Origin: Euryodendron excelsum
Lineage: Eukaryota; Streptophyta; Magnoliopsida; Ericales; Pentaphylacaceae
Length of the DNA: 64,000 nucleotides
Direction of reading: 5' to 3'
Assembly (NCBI GenBank): GCA_033060915.1
Contig: CM065393.1
Location: forward strand, 5,434,501-5,498,500
The notes below the pieces were generated by a model. The model saw only the letters and a program-made list of their open reading frames with translations. It was not told where the DNA came from and did not search any database. The position numbers and the translations under genes are program-made. Below, piece after piece: positions 23,463 through 33,708 of this stretch (its first letter is position 1; the number at the start of each line of letters is the position of its first letter).

Positions 23463-24010
23463 AAAAATGACCAAATTACCCTTTGGACCTTTTCCGGTCA
23501 AGATGACCATTTTGCCCCTAGGCATCCGAACGCCCCGGGAACCACACCGGATCTGGGTATCAAACCGGTAATGTCCCGAGAATACTTTTTATAGTGTTCT
23601 CAACCTCCCTTTACCTTTTCGGACCATTCCGAGTTAGTTCCGGCCAACCCGGTGCAAAATGACCGTTTTGCCCCTAGAGGGCCGGTCTCCTTCTTCGACC
23701 ACACCGGCTCTGGGTATCAAACTGGTAATGTCTCGAGAATACTTTTTATAGTGTTCTCGACCTTCCTTTACCTTTCCGGACCATTCCGAGTCAGTTCCGG
23801 CAAACCCGGTACAAAATGACCATTTTGCCCCTGGTGGGCCGGTCTCCATTTCCGACCACGCCGGTCCTGGGAATCAAACCGGCAACCTCTGGGAACATTC
23901 TAAATAATGTTTCCAGATCCCAAGTCTTCTTTCGGGACAGTTTGAGTCTGTCCCGGCAGTTTCCCGGTCCGATTGACCGTTTTGCCCCTAAAGGCTCGGT
24001 CAACCTTTCC
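23463..24010. repeat. ~158-bp tandem repeats in the solo LTR
   Basis: The phrase ATGACC(A/G)TTTTGCCCCT recurs near 23503, 23658, 23816 and 23969, that is every 153-158 bp. Units share CCGGTAATGTC, GAATACTTTTTATAGTG and GGACCATTCCGAGT words. This is the same unit type and period as in the host LTR at 19955-20460. Confidence 0.8.
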
Positions 24011-24263
24011 GACACATCCAATTCTCACTTTGCAAGTCAAATACCTCCAGGACACTATTTTGAGTGTTCTTGCTCCTTTTCGGCCTTCCGGGTCATTCCC
24101 GACTCCTTCAAATCATTCCCGGACTTTCCGGAGTCACTCCTAGTGAAGCCAGACTAAAGTTTACATGGTAGTCACTAGTACAGGCGCCCAAATCTAGTCA
24201 AAGATACGTTGCTTGCCGACCTTAACTGTTTCCTAAATGGCTGGCGCCAAGCCAGAAAATGGC

Positions 24264-24288
24264 CTAGCGCCACTCCTAGTGGCGCTAG
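24264..24288. promoter_or_regulatory. Perfect 10-bp-arm palindrome upstream of the solo-LTR TATA box
   Basis: CTAGCGCCAC (24264-24273) and GTGGCGCTAG (24279-24288) are exact inverted copies around a 5-base loop. The TATA box TATAAATA is at 24341-24348. Its place matches that of the larger palindrome in the host LTR although the sequence differs. Confidence 0.8.
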
Positions 24289-24939
24289 TATAAATTTTGC
24301 CCTGGAACCACTGCAACAGGTGCCAGGCTTGTCCTCCCTCTATAAATACAGAGTCTCGTTCAATGTGAAAAGGGTCTGCCAACTTAACCTAGAAATCACA
24401 CAATTCGATATACAGAGCTCGAGCACCTCTAAAACCCTAGCCTCCTTAGGTTCTCCAAACCCTAGCCACTATACACAAACCCTAGCCTCCTATACACTCA
24501 TACACTCCCCCATACACTCATACACTAGCCTTCAACCACTCTCTGAAGACTTGAAGAATAGCTATTCAAAGCTTGAAGACAATCCTCGAAGACCAAGACC
24601 GAAGACCGAAGACCGAAGACCGAAGACTGCACGGCGCGCAAAATAAACAAGAAACAAGGTAGGCTTTCTATTTAAATTTCCGCACTTCCCCCCTCTCTCT
24701 TCTCTCTCCAACCCACTTGGGTTTTCTCTATTTTAATCCCCCATCTCTTTCCCGCCCTTTCTTTGCATGCTTAAAACAAAGGGGATTCCTGGTCCATGTG
24801 TAGGATTGGACTATGGGAGAGTCACCGTGTCAGGGGCTTTCTTCTAGTCTAACCAAAGACCACGTGGGTCCGGCCTCCTTGATTATGTGGTGAAGCCTTT
24901 GCCTTGTATGTTCACGACCCCCCAAATTGCATTGTGCAT

Positions 24940-27360
24940 ATCATAGTCTTGCATCTTCCAAAATTCGTTTTTAAAAAGTTGTTTTTCAAAATGTTTCTTT
25001 TTAACTTGTTTTCAAAATTGCATCAAAATCTCTTTTTCAAAAACTTGTTTCCAAAACCACAATTCTAGGGTGATTCTAGCCTTTCCATGGCTAGGGTTGC
25101 TTTAGGAAAGTGTTATATTAAAAGTGGCCTTTTGGTCTATATTTTCAAATCTTGTTTTCAAAACCACTTTCTTAAAGTGGTTCTAGCCCTCTTATGGCTA
25201 GAATTGCTTTAGGAAAGTAAGACGTTTTTGCTCCTTCTAAAAATTCTCTCTCTTCAAAAAATTTCTTCCTAAAAATCTCTTTCTCAACATACTTTCTTAA
25301 AACTCTCCTCTCCAAAATTGTTTTCAAAAACTCCCTTTCAAAATCTATTTTTCAAAACTCCATTTTTCAACTCCTCTCCAAAATCTTTTCCTCAAAATTC
25401 ACCCTCTAAAAACACTCCCTAGATTCACCTTCCTAAGAACTCTCTCCAAAAATGTTTCTAAAAACTCTCTTCCCAAAATTTTTCTTCTAGAAACTCTCCT
25501 CTAGGATCTTCTTTCCAAAAAATACGTTTCTAAAAACACACTTTCCAAAACTTCTTCTTTCCTAAAATCTTTTTCCAAAAACTCCCTCTCCAAATTCACT
25601 TTCCAAAAACTCCTCCCTAGGATTCCCTTCTAGAAAACCTTCGTTTCCAAAAATGCACTTTCTAAAAACTCTTTCCTTAAGAAGCCCAAGTCAAGCCCTA
25701 GAATCCACAATTAGGAAACCTTAAATTTTCTTTCCAAAAACATGATTTTCAAATTTTGCCCTAAACCTAGGTTTCCAAAATCTTTTATTTTCTACATCAA
25801 AACTGTCTTTGTTTTCAAAAACCTATTTTCTATGTCGAAACTATGATTTTCCAAAACTAGGGTTTCTAGAATCTCCCTTTTCAAACTCTTCCCAAATCCA
25901 ATCTCCCCGTTTAGGAAACTAGATCCTGTCCTCCGGTTTTTGGAAACAAAATCAAATCTTTTCTTTTAGAAACCAAATCCAATCCCTTCCTAATCCAAAC
26001 CTTTCTTAATTCAATTCCTTCTTAAACCATAAGTTTCCTAATCCTAAACTTCAAATCTTTCCTTAAGTTTCAAAATCCAAATCTTTCCTAAATTCGAATC
26101 CTTCCTAAACTTTCACTTTCCTAAATCTTAAGTTTCCAAAACTTGAACATAAAAATCTTTCCTAATCCAACCCTTTCCTAATTCTACCCTCTTTTCAAAT
26201 CTTTTTCAAATATAAGCTTTCAAACCTTTCCTAAATTCAAACCTTTCCTAATTTCAAGACTTTCTAAAATTCAAACTCTAAAACTTTCTTAATTTCAAAT
26301 CTTTCCAAATTCAAAACTTTCTAAATTTAAAACCTTCTTAAGTTAAATCTTTCTAAACCTAAAACTTTTTAAATTCTAAACTCTCTTAAACTTCAAATCT
26401 TTCCAAATCTAAGACTTTTCTAAACTCAAAATTTTCTTAATTTAAGACTTTCTTAAGTTGAAACTTTCTTAATTCAAACACTGCCTAAGCTGAAAACTTT
26501 CCTTTTTCAAACCTTTCCTAAAACGAAACTTTCTTATTTTCAAAACTTCCTTGTTTTCAAAGCTTTCCAAATTCAAAACTTCCCTTTTTCAAAACATTCC
26601 AATTTTCAAAATTTTCCTAAGTTGAACTTTTCTTAAACTAAACTTTCTTAATTTAAAACGTTTCTAAATTCAACACTTTCCTATTTCAAAACCTTTCTTG
26701 AAACAAAACTTTCCAATTTTTTAAAACTTCCCTAAGTCGAAACTTTCCTAATTTCAAAACTTTCCAAAAATGAAACTTTCCTAATTCGAAACTTTCCTAA
26801 ATCGAACATTTCCTAATTCGAACATTTCCTAAATCCAACCTTTCCTAATCTCCTAAATCTTCCAAGTCGAGTCAAGCCTTTCCTAAGTCTAGGTTTTCTA
26901 AGCCTTCATCTGTCTAAAACAAGTCCAAATCTATCTTTTCAAATCAAAATCCAATCTTCTCATTTTCAATTTTCAATCTCCTCTTCCAATCTCAAATCAA
27001 ATCCAATTTTCAATTCAATCTCTTTCTTCCAATCCAATCTCTCTCTTCGAATCAATCTCTTTTCAATCGGACTCTTGTCCGAACTATGACTGACCTGATT
27101 CCTCCAAAGGGATACGTAGGCAACCTTCATAGGTGCGGTCACAATACTTTTCGAACTTTCAATTCTACCCTCATGGGTGCGGTTTTCCAAAATCTTTCCA
27201 ATTCTCAAATTCCAATCTATTTTCAAAATTTTAAAATTTCTATTTTAAAATTTCTACTCTCAATTTTCAAACTTTTCAATTTCAATTCTATTTCTTCAAA
27301 TCAAATCAATTTCAAATCAATTTCTATTTTCCAATTCTCTTATTTTGCACTTGCATCTCA
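24940..27360. repeat. 2.4-kb pyrimidine-rich simple-sequence region of the solo LTR
   Basis: The plus strand is dominated by C, T and A words such as TTTCCTAA, CTTTCTTAAAT and TTTCAAAAC, with G scarce. No reading frame of interest exists. The host LTR has a shorter counterpart (about 21700-22600) and TE-D' has it on the other strand. Confidence 0.85.
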
Positions 27361-27704
27361 TGCATCATATTTTTCAAACATTTTTTTTCCAAGTGAATAG
27401 GATTGAACATATGTTAATCGAAGACTCCCGTAGGTAAATCTAGGGTAGATTGACATGTAGGTACCGAAAGGGCGGGGTAGGGTGATAGCTTAGTGCATCT
27501 TCCCTACACGTAACCAACCTCCGAACCTAGATCACTGATTTCAAAGACCAAAAATGAGTTATTTTTCAAAAAGGACTAAATGTTTTTCAAAGATTGCCAA
27601 ACAACCTGTTTTCTTAAAAACTCTCTCTTGAGGAGATATTTTCAAAATCGTTTTTTTCAAAAACCCTAAGTGTAGTTTTCGGATTATGCTTAGTTTTTAG
27701 GTGA

Positions 27705-27729
27705 CCTAACTCATCTTAATCAAGTTAGG
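27705..27729 (+). promoter_or_regulatory. Conserved hairpin near the LTR 3' end (solo LTR copy)
   Basis: CCTAACT (27705-27711) pairs with AGTTAGG (27723-27729) across an 11-base loop. It is followed directly by TGGCGACTCC (27730-27739), a word that resembles the primer-binding site of this family. Homologous hairpins with changed but still paired stems are at 28324-28349 and 35435-35460. Confidence 0.7.
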
Positions 27730-27896
27730 TGGCGACTCCGAATCTTTTTCAAAAGCCCTTTATTCAAACCAATTTTTTAATTCAAACCTAGTTGCACTCA
27801 TTCTTCTAGGAGGGTGAGTTCTAACGAGAGAGTACAGCATTTTTCCCGCCTGGGTGAGTATTCCTCGAGTGCGAAAAATCTAGGCGCGACAACTAT

Positions 27897-28508
27897 CTTT
27901 TTAAAATCAAACTTCAAAGTTTTCTCAAACTCTTCTAAACTCTCTTTAAAACTTGCATCATTCATTATTCATCCAAAAAGTGCTGACCAAACTCCTCTTT
28001 CAAAAGTCTAAAAGTGGTTATAAAGTGGACACTAGTAACTGGTAATTCAAGTGAGTGAACTAAAAAAGACTAGACATATAGGTACCAAAAGAGCGAGGTA
28101 GGGCGATAATCTTAGAATATCTTTTCCTACATGTAAACAACCCCTGGACCACAGACTTTTAGTTTTAAAGATCAAAACCAGAGTCACATTTTTAAAAAGG
28201 GCTTTAAAATATTTTCAAAAGGTTACTAAAAGCCTAGTTTCCAAAAACCTTTTAAGAGGACATTTTCAAAACCTTTTCAAAAAACCTAAGTTTAGTCTTC
28301 GGAATACACTTAGTTTTAGGTGACCTAGCACATCTTTAACTATGTTAGGTGGTGACTCTAAAATTTTTTTAAAAGCCTTTAATCATATCAAGTTTTCAAG
28401 TTCAAACCCTCGCCGCACTTATCCTTCTAGGAGGGCAAGTTCTAAGAGAAAAAGTACCGTACTTTTTTCTGAGTCAAGAGGGCTTGAGAAAAAAATAGGG
28501 ATGCGACA
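27897..28508 (+). repeat. TE-D 5' LTR, last part
   Basis: Resumes directly after the second ACTAT and ends GATGCGACA, just before the primer-binding-like site. It contains the conserved hairpin CCTAGCA (28324-28330) / TGTTAGG (28343-28349) followed by TGGTGACTC, and the GGAGGGCAAGTTCTAA block that is also found near the end of the solo LTR. Confidence 0.75.
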
Positions 28509-28510
28509 GC

Positions 28511-28529
28511 TAGTGACTCCACTGGGGAC
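28511..28529 (+). promoter_or_regulatory. TE-D primer-binding-like site
   Basis: TAGTGACTCCACTGGGGAC lies two bases after the LTR end. It resembles the site of Tat/Ogre-type Ty3 elements, thought to be complementary to a tRNA-Arg 3' end. I recall this from the family and cannot check the tRNA here. Confidence 0.55.
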
Positions 28530-31500
28530 TACTAGGCCATTATCATGTCTCTTCACCCTTCACTCACCCAGAATCTTCAGTTACTTTGTCCAGTTTTATC
28601 CACTTTTTAAAATTTTTAAAATTCAAAAGTTTCGAAAAGTAATAAGTTTGCTAAAATCAAACATTATTTTCAAAATTTTTAAAAATGTTCAAAGTTTTCA
28701 AACAAGTGTCATCACTTACATTCATTCTATTATTCATGCTTTTGCATTGATCATCTATTTCCTCTTACGTTGATTTTTTTAAAAAGTACTAACTCTTTGT
28801 ATTTCTTTGTATGTGAGCCCTTGTTTACATTTACTTTATGTTATGCTTTAACTACCATGAATGTATGAATGGTACAGGATGGATGTGTGTTGTTGGGCTC
28901 TTTTCTCCAATAGTGAAATTTCATACACACTTTGTGCGAATCACAAGCATTTGCATTCATACTTGTATTATTACCCATTACTACCTTCTAGTTAGAAGGA
29001 GGAACATTAGAGTGGCTGTCAATGGATACAGATCTATTTATTACCTGATAGCCTATCGATAGTTCCCCTGCTCGAATCACCAACCAAAGATGGGGTTCAC
29101 CCTTTCGGGGGTGGACGCCAGAGGTTTGAAGATTTGAGAGACGTGCTTTTTAGGAAGTATTAGTTAACCCCAACCTCATGCTTATGTAGCACCCCTTGCA
29201 TAGCCAAACCTCTGTCAGAATTAAGACACACGAGTCAATTTCAAAAACCAAGGAGGAAAGAGCGGCCGCTTTACATTTCTTTACTCCTGTCCATTCAACT
29301 GTCTATTTACTTTCGTTATCTTGTCCATGTATTTTTTATATTGTACATACATCGATATCGATTCTAAGACTAGATTTCTAAGAAACTTAAGTCATTGCAT
29401 TCTTATGCACATGATCAACCCATAGAGAATGGTCCAAAGCCAATCTCGCTCAAATCAAAGCCTACTAAAACTCCTAAGGGTTTCCAACAACCCTTAGGAT
29501 TCATAGCATACATTTAAATTGCATCCGATAAAGAGGGGCCCCAATCCCTCTCTGTTCATGAAGATAGGATTGTCAAGAAGATAAGGGGCAACCAAGAAGC
29601 AAGGTCTCTCACCGACCTCCATCCAAGGCAAGAAGAAGGCAAATCCAAAGACTTAACAGTAGTTTAGGAATCTAATGTATAGAAGATAGACAAAAAGTCC
29701 TATGGAAAAATTTTCTTTCTCCCCCTAATGTATTTTTATTTTCATGCACAAAAAATAACTCAATACAATAAAGATGTCATCTCTACTTCCTTTGAACGAA
29801 TGGATGTATATATGAATGAATGAATGCCACAGGTCACAGGTTCAGTATTGCATGTAGGGATAAAACCATGTCTCCAAAAAGTGAACAAATTGTCATGATT
29901 AGCTCCCCTCATAAGCAGGGGTACCCTTAAGACATGCATTGCATAAAAATTTCCAATCCAAAGACACTCACTTTTCCCTTGTTTTTTGTTTTATACTTTC
30001 ATTTTATCTTCTCCCTCATCTCCAAGGACTGAGAAAACCAAAGGTTGAAGTAAAGACAAAAAGAGGGTTTTCTAAAATGCTTATTGCCATTATATTGCTT
30101 GTATATTTACTGCTATTATGCTTATGCATTGATATCCATTCCAAGATGAGAGTTTCAAAAAATTCAAGTCTGTGCATTCTCATGCATTCAATCAACAGTA
30201 GAGAGAAAAGAACAAATCCAATTTCATGCTAATCAAACCTTCCTACAACTCCTAAGGGTTTACCCTACCTTAAAAACTCATGGCATGTATGGAATCATAT
30301 CTCAGGAGAGACCCAAATCTCTTTATGTCCATGGAGGAAAGATTGCCAATGAAAGGAAGCATTAATTGGCCCATGCCAATGAAGAAGCTATGAAGATCAA
30401 GCAAATCATGCCATCTTAAGAGCTTAAAAGTAGCTTAGGAAGAAAGTATTCCCACTCCCCCCAATCCCTTGTATAAATAGGAAGAAAGCCCTATTAAAAA
30501 TGTTCCTTTATCCCTTGATGTGTATTCAAAGTGACCAAAGTGAATCAAATCCTTCTTTTTCTTTCCTTGAATGAATGAATGCGTGAATGAATATTACAGG
30601 TACATGTATTATATTGCAAACAGGGGCAAAACTCTACCTCTAAAATGGACTCAACATCATGCCTAGACTCCCTCAAAGAAGGGACCACTATAGGACATTC
30701 ATTGCATGAAATTTTTAAATCTAATCACTAACTTCATTTCATTTTCTTTTTATTTTGGTTCCACCTCCTACCCCTACAAAGGTAAGAGGGATTTCCTTTA
30801 TATTTTTCTAGGTTAAATGGTACAACCTAATGTAGGGATCCCTCCAACATCCAACCTAGTTCACAACTCATGCGAAGACAAGCCGAGAGGTAACAAGGCT
30901 CAAGAAGTAGATGATGAAAATGGAGATAATACTTTCCCTATTTTTGTTTCATGCATGACTTGACCTATATTGAAAAACAAGAAGAATTGACTATCCATCA
31001 GCAAAATGCTATCTTTCAGCAGTAACCTCCGCACCATGTCCCGACGACACCAATCCTTGAAGCTTTTGTAGCCATCCATGCTCAACAGTCAATTACGTGT
31101 CAACCCCAAATAAAAAATAGGCACATCACCCTCCATAAGAGGGCAAGAAGAAGAGATCGAGTCTTCACCCCACTGGCATGCTTTCAAATTATGGCTTGCT
31201 ACTTGCTTCTCATAGACAAACACCTTGTTTCGATACCTGCACAACTTGATGAAGCACACAACAAGTGGAGTGTGAAGGACATTAGCGTGGACCCCAAATC
31301 CCTCTAAGGGGTTTGTGTTTCGAAAAAGGGATGTTTTCCTAAACCTAACCTTTTGTCTTTTGCCTTTCAATTAAAATTTAAACATGAAAACAAAACCGTT
31401 TAATGAAAAGAGTTTGAAGTTACGCATTTATATCTTTGTCTCGTTGCTTTCCATGAATAATGTTTTTCTTTAGAATTTCCCTCGAAGTGTTTTACCCCGA

Positions 31501-33708
31501 CTAAGAGGATGGGATAGCTAGGGATGTGTATCCGGCCTGACGGTTGTTTCCCTTTCAAATTCAAATTCAAATTCAAATTTTTTTTAAACACCTCCCACCC
31601 ATACCCGTGATGGCCCTGTTCAAATTCATTTTTCTTAAGCACATTCATTAATTTTATAAATGTTATTGTATAAATAATTTACCATAGTAATTCTTATTAA
31701 TTATATATAACAATAAATATAAGTGTAAAGTTTTTTACATAAGTTGAAATATATATAAGCTTACAAATAAATTTCTAATTCATAGAATCATAATATATAA
31801 TTTATTATAACTAAATTTATTAGTTTTAAAAACATAAGGCTACAAAAAAAATTGAGCCAAAGAGGCATGACCCAAAGACTCGTCCAAAAAGCTAGCCAAA
31901 GCCGTAGGCCCAAGCTTGCCAAAGCTCGAGGCTCAAGCTCGCTGCCTGGCCCAAGGCCCAAGCTCGAAGCCCTAGCCCAAGCCCGTCCCTAGGGCCGTGG
32001 GCTGGGCTTGGGCCTTCCCCTTCACATTTTGGCCCAACTTGAAAAAATGATAGGAGCCTGTAAAGCCTGGCCTGAGCTCGGTGGGCCATGGCCTAGGTCG
32101 GGCCAGATTTGCCCAATTAATGTCCCTAGGGACAGCATAAGTAGAAACAATCTCTAACTCCAAAAATAGGAGAGAGAGAAATAGAAAGTGCAGAGGGAAG
32201 AGATGAGGATCAATCATGTTGCTTGCTAAGGTCCAAGGAGTGGCACCTGAAGGATGTCCTAGCAAAACAACGAATAGTTAAACCCTCAAAAGGAAGAGAA
32301 GCCATCATTTCATCTTTTCAAATTGAAAATAGTCCCTTAGTCAGCCCACTAGCATCGCAGGTGATTTTTATTTAGAAACCTAAACCAAGAGCCACCCCAC
32401 ACACTGGGGCAAGCATATGTAATGAGTGAATCCACAAACTAACGTTCACCATTTTTTTTAAGGCATTGCTAAAATTTTAAAAAAAATTTATGGACTAAGT
32501 AATTTTGCTTAAACTGAAGAAAGGAACTCAGTTCTTCTACCATATAGTTAAAAAATAACCCTTGAATTTCCTTCATACAACTGACTTGTTGATCACCACC
32601 CACATTGGTCAAAGTAAAAAAAAAAAAAAAAGAAAGGGCGGGGGGGCGGTGGAATAGGAAGCACACTCAAATTAACAGAATGTTAGAGGGGGAGGCGGTA
32701 GATGAAAGGAACACCTCAAGGAGAAAGCACAAGAAGAGAAAGACGGTCCTAGACTCTTCAGTGCTTAAAAAGGAAGGTGTGAGCTAGTAAGGTAGTAGAA
32801 AAACCTCTACCTTCACAAGAAAAGACAATAAATAATGATACATAACAAGACCTTGAGGACGCAGTGAAAACCCGAAAGGGCACTGTGGTTAAAAAGATAG
32901 AAGCATGGCAAGATACAAATACCGTTAACCTAGTGAGAATCCACAAAGATGCCATGGCATAAAAGTAACAGAGTTGGGACTAGCAAAATCCTATAAAGGA
33001 AGCTGGTGGTAAGAAGAGCTAAAAAAAAAAAAGCGAGAGAAATAGATAGAGTTCAGGGATCTAGTAATGAGGAAGCCCAAAGCTAGGATAACATTAAAAC
33101 AAAGGGGGATGGAGGAAGTGAGTTGGCAATAAGAAACACCATGAAGAGATCTCATACTTCATTGAGTGAATAAGAGCGAGAAAGAAGGGAAAGGGGAGTC
33201 AAATTGTTAAAGGTAATCACAGGTCCTAGGAAGCTTAGTAAATGTAATAGGTTTGAACCTTTATCCTCCCTTTCAAATACCTCATAGCCTAACCCACATT
33301 ACAGTCCAAGTTAAAGCCCTACTGAATCAGGAAAAATTGCGTAGTCTAAATAAGTTTGAACAAAGAAATAGCAACGTCTAAAAAGAAAAAAAATTTCATT
33401 TATTGTAAAAGGTGGTTCTGGTTCATACAACCCCTAATGAAGATGATTTGTGCTTGTGTATCCTTTCGTTTCTTAGAACCTTTAAACTTGGCCTACATTA
33501 CGGTCTTGAGTAATGACTTCTCGAATTGAGGAAGGAACCTGCCTGTTGCTTTGCCAAAGAGCGATATCGATTGTCACTCGAGAGAGTCCACCAATCCAAA
33601 GAAGAGTCCTAGAAAAAAAGTCGAGAGGTCCACCAAGAAGAGTTTTCATTTTCAACACAAGAGAGGGGAAAAAACGAGTCAATGGGTTAAGTCTCTAAGA
33701 ATGGGGCA
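28530..33708 (+). other. TE-D interior: non-coding, with long diverged repeats
   Basis: About 4.6 kb of TE-D sequence plus a 610-bp hAT insertion. No gag or pol is recognised. A diverged tandem unit recurs: the words GCATTCTTATGCA / GCATTCTCATGCA at about 29398 and 30176 lie ~778 bp apart, and GAATGAATG...ACAGG words occur near 28858, 29816 and 30571. Near 31030-31320 one plus frame stays open for about 90 codons with an Arg-rich segment (HKRARRRDRVFTPL). It might be a gag remnant, but I cannot confirm this. The last bases before 33709 are purine-rich (GAGAGGGGAAAAAACGAG, AAGAATGGGG) and could hold the polypurine tract. Confidence 0.5.
31519..32128. mobile_element. hAT non-autonomous element nested in TE-D
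   Basis: A 610-bp unit flanked by the 8-bp duplications GGGATAGC (31511-31518) and GGGACAGC (32129-32136), 7 of 8 identical. Its ends are TAGGGATGT and ATGTCCCTA, the typical TAGGGA-type hAT inverted repeats. The right part is rich in GGCCC/GGGCC and GCTTGGGC words, common in plant hAT MITEs. A (TTCAAA)n run is near 31555-31580. No transposase is encoded. The proline/glycine-like open frames on the minus strand are by-products of the GC-rich repeats. Confidence 0.85.

Larger units (their letters stand above)
22608..27891 (+). mobile_element. 5284-bp solo LTR of the TE-D family, nested in the TE-D 5' LTR
   Basis: Begins TGTAAGCACC and ends GGCGCGACA. Perfect 5-bp duplications ACTAT flank it (22603-22607 and 27892-27896). 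No primer-binding site or interior follows, since the host LTR resumes at once, so this is a solo LTR. In order it holds a hairpin minisatellite (22843-23430), ~158-bp tandem units (about 23463-24010), a perfect short palindrome (24264-24288), a TATA box at 24341-24348, a very long pyrimidine-rich tract (about 24940-27360) and a conserved hairpin near its 3' end (27705-27729). At over 5 kb it is among the longest LTR types. No credible gene lies inside. Confidence 0.88.

Noticed and set aside
23634..24157. Open frames on both strands in the ~158-bp repeats
   Set aside because: The frames recur with the repeat unit and differ between units without codon-type conservation. They are repeat artefacts.
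31892..32265. Gly/Ala/Leu-rich minus-strand frames as a gene
   Set aside because: They arise from GGCCC/GGGCTTGGG repeats inside a hAT element.
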